A stretch of 48,622 nt of DNA, from the NCBI GenBank assembly GCA_947486185.1, contig CANKTH010000025.1, positions 1-48,622 of the forward strand, given 5' to 3'. The stretch's first letter is position 1, and each line of letters begins with the position of its first letter. This stretch comes from Deltaproteobacteria bacterium. GTDB lineage: Bacteria; Myxococcota_A; UBA796; SXON01. Positions 16,357 through 23,389 of this stretch are shown here, one piece after another. Below the pieces are notes generated by a model. It was not told the DNA's origin, searched no databases, and was given only the letters and a program-made list of their open reading frames with translations. The translations under genes and the position numbers were made by a program.

Positions 16357-16362
16357 CCTAAC
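16357..16362 (-). promoter_or_regulatory. GTTAGG motif upstream of the kinase gene
   Basis: On the reverse strand GTTAGG ends nine bases before ATG 16348, with AGGA possibly serving as ribosome-binding sequence. It matches motifs before glgA, carA, the CBS gene and the 40.95-kb small gene. It may be a promoter core or part of a leader; the function is not shown. Confidence 0.22.
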
Positions 16363-16386
16363 AGTCGGATCGACGCGCCGCCGGGC

Positions 16387-17229
16387 TCATCGTAAGAAGC
16401 CCTCCTCCAACTGCCGCGCCGCCGAGTTCTCCGCCCAGATCCGGTACTGATCGAGCTCGCTCCGGCTCGGCTGACCGCGTTGCGGCTGAATGTGTCGCCC
16501 GGTCACGTTTTGCCACCACACCGCGCGCCCGGTCTGTGTGTCGTAGAGCGTCAGGAGCACCTCCACCCGCGCACCGCCCATACAGCCCCACTGTTGACCG
16601 TTGAACCACCCGCCGTTGTGGGTGTAGTACTGGCGTAGATAGGGTACAATCACGTACCGGACCGCAGCCGGGCCGTCCAGCCAGGGCCCCGGAATGAGCT
16701 CATCACGCGGCAGGTTCACGTTGTCACGCCCGTCGTAGGCGTCGAGCTCGCGGACACGCTGCCGGGTTGGCACGGGCGGCTGCGAGACCGTGTAGGCCAC
16801 CACATCGAGGTCATCGGTGAGGCCCGCGAGCGTCGCGTCGAGCCAGGGCCGCGCGAGGGCGAGGCGGTCTTCTTCGAAGCCGAGCTCGATGATCCGCGCC
16901 CGGACCTCGAGCGCCTCCGCACCCATCCGCACAAGTCCGCCACCAAAGCGCACATTCCCGACGTAGTCGTTCCGTAGGTAGGCGGCGATGTTCGGGACGG
17001 ACGGGTCGAGCACCGTCGGCGTCACGAGGTAGCTGGTGTCCGCCTCCAGGTTGATCTCCAGCTCGGTCGGCGCAGACGGTGGAGGCGGGGTCGGCCCCGG
17101 GAGCGAAGACACCTGGATCAGCGGCGCGAGCCCCACCGGCTCATGGCGAAGGGCACGGCGTACATCCTTCGGATCTCCTACGGAATGGGTGACCGGTCCG
17201 TGGGCGCAGGCAAAAAGGAGGATCCACAT
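16387..17229 (-). CDS. Lipoprotein of unknown function
   Basis: 280 residues beginning MWILLFAC, an eight-residue signal with Cys8 as the lipid site. I do not recognise the family. After a Pro-rich linker (TPPPPSAPTELEI) there is an alpha/beta-looking region. The last third has RVEVLLTLYDTQTGRAVWWQ, a pattern shared with CsgG-like and related outer-membrane lipoproteins in which an amphipathic strand precedes Tyr-Asp-x-x-x-Gly-x-x-x-Trp. That similarity is weak and seen by eye only. It lies 65 bases downstream of the TolC-type gene and 38 bases upstream of the kinase, all on the same strand, so it may be an accessory of either one. Confidence 0.8.
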   Translation of the reverse strand: MWILLFACAHGPVTHSVGDPKDVRRALRHEPVGLAPLIQVSSLPGPTPPPPSAPTELEINLEADTSYLVTPTVLDPSVPNIAAYLRNDYVGNVRFGGGLVRMGAEALEVRARIIELGFEEDRLALARPWLDATLAGLTDDLDVVAYTVSQPPVPTRQRVRELDAYDGRDNVNLPRDELIPGPWLDGPAAVRYVIVPYLRQYYTHNGGWFNGQQWGCMGGARVEVLLTLYDTQTGRAVWWQNVTGRHIQPQRGQPSRSELDQYRIWAENSAARQLEEGFLR

Positions 17230-17295
17230 CGACCGGGCGATTAGCGCGGTGAGGCGGCGCCGGCGAATTCGCGGCGGGGCGAGAACCCGCGACCT

Positions 17296-18624
17296 TCACC
17301 GTCCGCGTTGCGGCTCCAAACCCAAGCGGCCGAGCAGGCTGCCCCGGATGCGCTCCAGCTCCAACATCGAGGATTGAAGGGCGATCTCCGTACGCAGTCG
17401 ATCCACCTGGGCGGCGTTGAGTGACTCCAACGAGCGCACCACGTCGCGCGCCGAGCCCCGCCCATCCACGAGCAGGGATTGATCCGCTGCGAGGCCCGCT
17501 TCCGCCGCGGCAAGGGTCTCGCTCGCGAGGGAGAGGCGGAGTCGATCCCGCCGCACTTCACGCACCGCCGCCTCGACGGCAAGCACCAGATCCTGCTCGG
17601 CCGCGTACCACGCGAGCTCAGCCTGCTCCCACGCCAGTCGCGCCCGTTGAAGCTCCGTGATGATGGAGACCGGCACCAGGGGCGCGGACAGGCTCAGGCC
17701 AAGCGCCCAGGACTGCGCCCCTCCGCCCTCGGAAGCCAACGGCGCTCCTGCCCACGACGTACTGGCGTCCAAACTTGGTAAAGCCGCGACGCGCGCCTGC
17801 TTGAACGCCTCTTCCGCGACGTCGCGACTCAGGCTGGCGCGGAGCCAGGTCGTGTTGGCCAGGCGGGCCGCTTCGAGGATCTGGTCCCGCTCGGGGAGCT
17901 CCGCGGGCGGCTCGGGACGATCCACCAGCACCAGGTGAGGGCGGGTGGCCAAATCCCGGCCCAGGAGCCGCGCGAACGAGAGCTCCGCGTTCTCCTCCTC
18001 CGAGGCCGCGATCACCGCCGCCTGCCGCGCGACGCCCAGCGCGCGACGCACTTGCAGGAGGTCGCCGCTGCCGGCGAAGCCTTCCGAGAGACGCTCTTCG
18101 GTGGCCCGGTGCTGCTGCTCGGCGAACAACACAGATTGGTCGGCGTATGTCCTCGATTCTCTCGCCGCAACCAGCGACCAGTAGCTCGCGGACACCGACA
18201 AGGTGAGGCCCTCGAGCGCTGCGCGTGCCGCGAGCGCCTCATCAGCCGCCTCGAGCCGCGCGCTCCTGAGCGCCCCGAGGCCGCGGGTGCCCTCGAGCAG
18301 AGGTTGAATCAGGGTCACGGTCGGACTCACGCCCGTGTCGGGGGTCGGCTTCACGAGGCTGACGCTCAGGCTGCCCCCGCCGGGCAGCCGCTCGCTGGCC
18401 CCGCCCTGCCACGACAAGGTACCGTCTTGATCTACGAGCACCGACGCCGAAAGCTGTGGACCAAGCTGGGATCCGGAGCTCAGGAGCGCGAGCCGGGCGC
18501 GCTCGGCCCCGAGACGCACCGCCGCGTACTCGGGGTTGTCCCGGGTGGCCTCAGCCAAGGCCGCGGCGAGGGTCAACGACGACGCTTCGCCCGCGAACGC
18601 CCACACGAGGCCGAGGATCCACAT
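17296..18624 (-). CDS. TolC-family outer-membrane efflux protein
   Basis: 442 residues from ATG 18624. MWILGLVWAFAGEAS is a short Sec signal, followed by LTLAAALAEATRDNPEYAAV, the usual opening of outer-membrane efflux proteins. The sequence then shows two similar halves of long helices rich in Ala/Leu/Glu/Arg, with beta segments containing LSASVLVDQDG and LDASTSWAG and the turn VSPTVTLIQPLLEG. This is the trimeric outer-membrane channel of type I secretion and multidrug efflux systems. No periplasmic adaptor or inner-membrane pump is adjacent. Its start lies ten bases after the stop of the cystathionine beta-synthase gene, so the two are probably co-transcribed. The substrate is unknown. Confidence 0.88.
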   Translation of the reverse strand: MWILGLVWAFAGEASSLTLAAALAEATRDNPEYAAVRLGAERARLALLSSGSQLGPQLSASVLVDQDGTLSWQGGASERLPGGGSLSVSLVKPTPDTGVSPTVTLIQPLLEGTRGLGALRSARLEAADEALAARAALEGLTLSVSASYWSLVAARESRTYADQSVLFAEQQHRATEERLSEGFAGSGDLLQVRRALGVARQAAVIAASEEENAELSFARLLGRDLATRPHLVLVDRPEPPAELPERDQILEAARLANTTWLRASLSRDVAEEAFKQARVAALPSLDASTSWAGAPLASEGGGAQSWALGLSLSAPLVPVSIITELQRARLAWEQAELAWYAAEQDLVLAVEAAVREVRRDRLRLSLASETLAAAEAGLAADQSLLVDGRGSARDVVRSLESLNAAQVDRLRTEIALQSSMLELERIRGSLLGRLGLEPQRGR

Positions 18625-18634
18625 GGATCTGCGC

Positions 18635-20002
18635 TTATCCGGCGCGCTCGGACCCGCGCGTGAGGTAGTCCACCAGATCCATCTTGGTGAGCACGCCGAC
18701 CAGCGCCTGATCCTCATCCACGACGACGGCTACCAGACCCTCGGCGAACAAGCGGGTGAGGCTGCCGGCGTCTTCTCGGGAGGAGACTACGCGCACCTTG
18801 CGGAACATCACCTCGGCGACCGCGGTGTCCTTGGAGACCCGGCCTTCGAGCAGCTTGCCCAGCACGTCGCTCTCGGTGAGGATGCCGATGATCCGACCGT
18901 CCTCCACAACCGGAAGCTGGCTTACTCCCGCCTCTTTCATCCGGGACACTGCGACGCCCACCGCCTCGGCCCCGCTGGCCGTCAAGAGCGCGCGGCGCGG
19001 CAGCGAGAGGAGGATGTCGGCGACGGAGGCGGCCTCCCAGCCCTGGTCGGCAAAACCGTTGCTCCGCATCCAGGCCCCGTCGACAAACTTGGTCATGTAG
19101 TTGCGGACCGAGTCGGGGAGCAGCGTCACGATCCGTTTGCCCGGCCCCGCCCGTTTGGCCACCTGCACCGCGGCCCACACCGCTGCGCCGGAGCTACCGC
19201 CCACCAGCATGCCCTCCTTCCGGATGAGCCGGCGTGCCATGAGGAAAGACTCACGGTCTTCGCTCTTGATCCACTCGTCCACCAGGTTCAGATCGAGCAC
19301 CTGCGGGATGAAGTCGTAGCCGATACCCTCGACCTTGTAGGAGTGGACCGGGCCGGGGCCCGCGAGGATTGAACCTACAGGGTCTACGCCGACCACCTTG
19401 ACGTGCGGCGCCTCTTCCTTGATCCGTCGAGCGATGCCCGCGAGCGTGCCACCGGTGCCCGCGGTGAGCACCACGTAGTCGAGCTGCCCTCCGGTCTGCT
19501 CCAGGATCTCGCGCCCCGTACCTTCGTAATGGGCGAGCGGGTTATCGGGGTTGGCGTACTGATCGAGGATGTGTGCGCGCGGCAGGATGGACTGCAGCTG
19601 TTTGGCGACGCCGATGTGGCTCTCGGGCGCGTCAAACGCCGCCTCGGTCGGGGTGCGGATGATCTCGGCGCCGAGCGCTTCCAGGATCACCTGCTTCTCC
19701 CGGCTCATTTTCTCGGGCATGGTGATGATCATGCGGTAGCCCTTGATCGCCGCGGCCAGCGCCATGCCGATGCCCGTGTTGCCCGAAGTGGGCTCGATCA
19801 GGGTGTCGCCGGGGCGGATCCGCCCGCTCTTCTCGGCCTCCTCGATCATGCGGCGGCCGATTCGATCCTTGACGGAGCCGCCAGCGTTGAAATACTCACA
19901 CTTGACGAGCAGCTCGCAGCCGGTCTCCCGCCCGATGTGGCGGAGTCGGACCATCGGAGTGTTGCCAATCGCGTCGAGGACCGAGTCGAGGATACGGGCC
20001 AT
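18635..20002 (-). CDS. Cystathionine beta-synthase with C-terminal CBS domains
   Basis: 455 residues from ATG 20002, with GGAGGGAGA upstream. The catalytic part is a PLP-dependent fold-type II enzyme. NAGGSVKDR contains the PLP-binding Lys45, [11 protein letters not shown] contacts substrate, and GTGGTLAGI and [12 protein letters not shown] follow. From about residue 335 to the end are two CBS domains ([20 protein letters not shown], then [15 protein letters not shown]). The length and domain order match eukaryote-type cystathionine beta-synthase, which condenses serine (or acetylserine) with homocysteine in transsulfuration. A cysteine synthase activity cannot be excluded. The CBS pair suggests control by an adenosyl ligand. 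The TolC-type gene starts ten bases downstream. Confidence 0.92.
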   Translation of the reverse strand: MARILDSVLDAIGNTPMVRLRHIGRETGCELLVKCEYFNAGGSVKDRIGRRMIEEAEKSGRIRPGDTLIEPTSGNTGIGMALAAAIKGYRMIITMPEKMSREKQVILEALGAEIIRTPTEAAFDAPESHIGVAKQLQSILPRAHILDQYANPDNPLAHYEGTGREILEQTGGQLDYVVLTAGTGGTLAGIARRIKEEAPHVKVVGVDPVGSILAGPGPVHSYKVEGIGYDFIPQVLDLNLVDEWIKSEDRESFLMARRLIRKEGMLVGGSSGAAVWAAVQVAKRAGPGKRIVTLLPDSVRNYMTKFVDGAWMRSNGFADQGWEAASVADILLSLPRRALLTASGAEAVGVAVSRMKEAGVSQLPVVEDGRIIGILTESDVLGKLLEGRVSKDTAVAEVMFRKVRVVSSREDAGSLTRLFAEGLVAVVVDEDQALVGVLTKMDLVDYLTRGSERAG

Positions 20003-20036
20003 AGGTTCTCCCTCCCGCGCCGGAGCGGGACGCGCG

Positions 20037-20042
20037 CCTAAC
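20037..20042 (-). promoter_or_regulatory. GTTAGG motif upstream of the cystathionine beta-synthase gene
   Basis: Reverse-strand GTTAGG lies 34 bases before ATG 20002. A TTGGTA sits about 18 bases further upstream, which could act as a -35 element. The spacing is plausible for a sigma-70-type promoter, but the assignment rests on the shared motif only. Confidence 0.28.
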
Positions 20043-20103
20043 CCGATAAGGTGAGCGTGGGTACCAATCCGCGCCGCGGGACGCATCGGGGACGCGGCGG
20101 GGC

Positions 20104-20700
20104 TCAGCGACGTGGGGGCGGGGTGCGGCGGGTCTCCGCCGCGGTCGTCTTCTTTCCTTCCAGGTGGTCCCAGACCGCGTGGGTCTGACGTTTGAGCCAG
20201 TTGTCGTTGAGCTCCGACAGGGTGGCGGCGGGGTTGGGCTCACCGCAGTGGATGTGCGCGCCGAGCTCCAGCGCCCCGGAGGTGAAGGGGCCCATCAGGA
20301 TCTGGTCGCCATCCGGCAGGCCCGTGGCGTCGGGGCGGGCCATACACATCCACGTGGGATGGGTGAGGGGTTCCGGCCGATTCCAGGCTTTTGCAAGGCT
20401 GATCAGCACGGCGGTCGAGATCGCGCCGTCGACGTCAGTCGGCCACGCGCTCCGTAACACCCGGGTCGCGGTCCCCTCGGCGCCCTCCCGAAACGCACAG
20501 GACCAACCTTCACCTTCACGGAAATCATCGGCGTCCATCTTGAGCATACGCTCCTTGAAGAACTCCGCCGGCGGCCACTCGAACAGGCCCGACGCGTCCC
20601 GGCGTAGATCCTCACTCTTGAGGACCTCGCCGCCGCCGGGGGAGAGAGGCACCCCCAAGTCTTCCGCGGGACATCCGAGCAGGCTAAACAACCACCACAT
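20104..20700 (-). CDS. Small lipoprotein of unknown function
   Basis: 198 residues from ATG 20700. [10 protein letters not shown] is a ten-residue lipoprotein signal with Cys10 as the lipid site. The body has [38 protein letters not shown] and WMCMARPD, then [17 protein letters not shown] residues near the end, and a basic/Pro tail. I do not recognise the family. The start codon is inside the same CATG as the start of the gene on the opposite strand (20699), so the two share their extreme 5' ends and each promoter must lie inside the other coding region. In-frame extension upstream is possible but would lie antisense within the neighbour. Confidence 0.7.
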   Translation of the reverse strand: MWWLFSLLGCPAEDLGVPLSPGGGEVLKSEDLRRDASGLFEWPPAEFFKERMLKMDADDFREGEGWSCAFREGAEGTATRVLRSAWPTDVDGAISTAVLISLAKAWNRPEPLTHPTWMCMARPDATGLPDGDQILMGPFTSGALELGAHIHCGEPNPAATLSELNDNWLKRQTHAVWDHLEGKKTTAAETRRTPPPRR

Positions 20701-21673
20701 GTACGCCCTGTTGACCCTCGCCTTTGCTGCCAAAACCGATGTCTGCTCCGCCTGGGACCTTGAGGGAGAGCGTATCACCGTCGAGGAGAGTTCGGTCGTC
20801 GAGTCGTCGGGCATCGCGGTGGGCCGACGCGACGAGGCGGTGTGGTACACGGTCGAAGACGCCGGTTCGGAGCCCTATATCCAAATCGTCTCATCCTCGG
20901 GCACCTACGTCGGCCAGCAGTACCTCATCGGCGCGAGCAACGTCGACTGGGAGGACCTCGCTTCGGGCCCCTGCCCACCGAGCGTCGCCGCGGACAGCTG
21001 TTTGTACATCGCCGACATCGGTGACAACGACGAGACCCGCGAGGACATCGTGATCTGGGCGGTAGCCGAGAGCACCGCCGCGTCGGAGGTCGCGGTCGCG
21101 TGCCGCTTCGCGTACGAGGACGGCGCCGCCCACGACGCCGAGGCGCTGTTCATCGATCCCGAAGGCGGGCTTCGTATCGTCACCAAGTCCTCCAATGGCA
21201 CCCCGAGCGTGTTCGGCAACGAAGCGCCGCGCTGCGATAGCGAGACGGAGGTGCTGCTCGAGCTCGCAACGCTCAACCTGAGCGGTGAGACCGCCGAGGA
21301 TCGCGAGGTCACCGGCGCAGCGATGTCCGCCGACGGGCAGCTCCTGGTGCTCCGGAGCTCCACCCAGGTGTGGATGTGGCGTGGATGCACGCTGAATTGG
21401 GCCGAAGTCCCGGAGGTCCACAGCCTCGCCTCCGAGCCCCAGGGCGAGGCGATCGCGGTTTTCAATGATGGAAGCCTGCTTACCAGCTCGGAGGGTACGC
21501 CCCTGAGGCTTCAGGTCCTGCCCTGTACCCAGACGGACGCCGTCTCCTGCCCGAGCTGTGGCTGCGCTCAGGCCGACGGGCTCGCCGTCCTCCTGATCCT
21601 GCTTCCAATCCCGCTCATCAGGAGGAGCAGGCCGAAGAGCCCACCGCGCTCAGCCCCGACACCGCCCGTCTGA
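20699..21673 (+). CDS. Secreted beta-propeller-like protein with MYXO-CTERM-like tail
   Basis: 324 residues. [10 protein letters not shown] is a very short Sec signal. The body has repeated strand motifs seen in propeller or phytase-like proteins: SSGIAVGRRDEAVWYTVEDA, NVDWEDLASGP, CLYIADIGDN, EALFIDPEGGLRIVTKSS, ITGAAMSADGQLLVLRSS-like, EGEAIAVFNDGSLLTSS-like. The C-terminus has Cys-Pro-Ser-Cys-Gly-Cys (ending at Cys289), a hydrophobic stretch LAVLLILLPIPLI and Arg-Arg, resembling the MYXO-CTERM sorting signal, but with 15 additional residues after the Arg pair. The start overlaps the start of the lipoprotein gene on the other strand in one CATG. The 3' end overlaps the GH18 gene by 106 bases, tail against tail. 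Confidence 0.85.
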   Translation: MYALLTLAFAAKTDVCSAWDLEGERITVEESSVVESSGIAVGRRDEAVWYTVEDAGSEPYIQIVSSSGTYVGQQYLIGASNVDWEDLASGPCPPSVAADSCLYIADIGDNDETREDIVIWAVAESTAASEVAVACRFAYEDGAAHDAEALFIDPEGGLRIVTKSSNGTPSVFGNEAPRCDSETEVLLELATLNLSGETAEDREVTGAAMSADGQLLVLRSSTQVWMWRGCTLNWAEVPEVHSLASEPQGEAIAVFNDGSLLTSSEGTPLRLQVLPCTQTDAVSCPSCGCAQADGLAVLLILLPIPLIRRSRPKSPPRSAPTPPV

Positions 21674-23193
21674 CACCCGCCCCACCCGCCGCTCCGGGCG
21701 GGCACGACCACATCGGTCACCCCGGGAGCCGAGCTCAGCTCCCCGTCGTATACCACCAGCTCAAACCGGTAGGTTCCTGGCTGCGGAACCACGAAGGACG
21801 GCGTATCCGTCATGTGTCGAACGAGTGACACCGGCGGGCCCCCGATCTGCGCCCACTCGAAGCTCAGGCTCAGGCCCTCGGGATCGACCGAACCGCGGCC
21901 GTTGAGCTCCACTGTGTCCCCCGCGTAAGCCACCAACGCCAGCCCGGCCTCTGCCACCGGCGGATCATTCACTCCCGGTGTATCCAACGGCTGATCTGCG
22001 CCCGACGCCGAATCCTCCGGATCGGGGGGATCATCGGTGGGCGTGGTGTCGGGCTCGCCTCGGGTCTCCTCATCCACCATTTCCCAGAAGCCGGCATCGT
22101 CGGGCTCGTAGCCCAGCGCCCAGAATCCAACCCCTTGAACACCAGAATCTACCGCGTATCTGATCCGCTCGCGCACCGACTCCACCGTGGGATACCAGAG
22201 CTGGGTGCCCGACGGTAAGGTGTAGGGGCTGCGCGTCACCGTGTCGAAATGCTCGCCGGTTTCGTCCACGTCTTCGAGCGCGCGGAACATGACTACCGCC
22301 CACGCCTCGTATTCACCGTCCCCATCACTGTCACTGTTGTCTCCCGGCACATCGTGGTCGGCCTCCCACTCGTAACCATAGGTAGGTAGTCCGAGGATGA
22401 TCTTGTCGGCAGGGGTGTCGTGATACAGGTAGTCCTCAACCGACCAGGACAGCGAGTACTCGCTCCAGGGTGAACCGCCATAAAGCGGATCGACCGGGCC
22501 GGGGCTGCCACCGCCCCAATGGTAACCATAGCCCATGATGAACAGACCGGTCGATTGGGCCGCGAGACGGTCGTAGTCAAACGCACCGCTCCAATCCACG
22601 GCAGGAGTGGCGATCACCACGTCTTCGACGGCCGCGTTGAGCTCGGTGATGAAGCTCACGAACTCGTCTCGGAGGTCGGAGTCCAGGCCTTCAACATCGA
22701 CGTTGACCCCGTCGGCACCGTAGTCGTCTACGAGGGCGGCCAGCTCGGAGACGAGCAGTGACGTTCGGCTCGACGAGCTGAAAACCGATTGATGGACTGC
22801 CGAGTCAAAGGCGATCAGGCACACGTGCACCCGGACTCCCGCGGCGTGGGCCAGCGCGACCGCCTCGGGCGCGGTGCTGGTCCAGCGCGAGGTGTCGCTG
22901 AGCGAGCCGTCACTCTCCAGGGTGACCCCGAAGATCGCGAGGTGGGTGAGCCGGTCATAGTCGAGAGTGCTGACCTCGGGGCCCCAGTAGGGATGGTAGC
23001 CGTACACCGTCACGGCCGGGCCGTCCGAGGGCGGCACCACCGGGCCGCTCGGCGCCTTCGCCATCCGGGCCCTTCTCGGCGGCGGGTGGCGCGCGGCCTC
23101 CGCGTGAACCAGCGGCCAGCCAGGCGGGGCGGCACGATCGTGCGGGAGATCGGCGAGCGCCCCCGAGACGCAGAGGAGTGGAAGTACCAGCAT
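21568..23193 (-). CDS. Secreted GH18 chitinase-like enzyme with PKD-type domain and MYXO-CTERM-like tail
   Basis: 541 residues. MLVLPLLCVSGALA is a Sec signal (cleavage near 14), then a Pro/Arg-rich linker. The GH18 barrel at about 60-375 has the active site DGVNVDVEG at 161-169 (DxxDxDxE, catalytic Glu168), plus GLPTYGYEWE and GVGFWALGYE. Spore-germination YaaH-like and chitinase-like GH18 enzymes share this pattern, so the substrate may be chitin or peptidoglycan. A PKD-type Ig domain follows at about 415-500 (VAEAGLALVAYAGDTVELNG, FEWAQIGGP). The end, Gly-Gly-Cys507, FGLLLLMSGIG and Arg-Ile-Arg-Arg, looks like a MYXO-CTERM sorting signal. Its coding strand overlaps the tail of the convergent gene. 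Confidence 0.9.
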   Translation of the reverse strand: MLVLPLLCVSGALADLPHDRAAPPGWPLVHAEAARHPPPRRARMAKAPSGPVVPPSDGPAVTVYGYHPYWGPEVSTLDYDRLTHLAIFGVTLESDGSLSDTSRWTSTAPEAVALAHAAGVRVHVCLIAFDSAVHQSVFSSSSRTSLLVSELAALVDDYGADGVNVDVEGLDSDLRDEFVSFITELNAAVEDVVIATPAVDWSGAFDYDRLAAQSTGLFIMGYGYHWGGGSPGPVDPLYGGSPWSEYSLSWSVEDYLYHDTPADKIILGLPTYGYEWEADHDVPGDNSDSDGDGEYEAWAVVMFRALEDVDETGEHFDTVTRSPYTLPSGTQLWYPTVESVRERIRYAVDSGVQGVGFWALGYEPDDAGFWEMVDEETRGEPDTTPTDDPPDPEDSASGADQPLDTPGVNDPPVAEAGLALVAYAGDTVELNGRGSVDPEGLSLSFEWAQIGGPPVSLVRHMTDTPSFVVPQPGTYRFELVVYDGELSSAPGVTDVVVPARSGGWGGCQTGGVGAERGGLFGLLLLMSGIGSRIRRTASPSA

Positions 23194-23389
23194 CAGCGGT
23201 ACTTAACCTCATGCGACGGGGGAGGGGCGGTCCGGGCCCGGCGAAGTGTCACTTTTCGGGCCAGCCGGGACGAAGCTCGAGGTCTGGTGACCGATCGCTG
23301 GCGCCGCGCGCGTCGCCCACGTACGATGATCCCTATCGGGCCCGGCTACCTGGTCCCTCGCCCTCACGCTACCGCCCGAGGCCCTTTGA

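Noticed and set aside
20192..20698. Upstream extension of the propeller-like gene through the antisense lipoprotein
   Set aside because: The extension lacks an export signal and mirrors the lipoprotein codons; the signal peptide starts at 20699.
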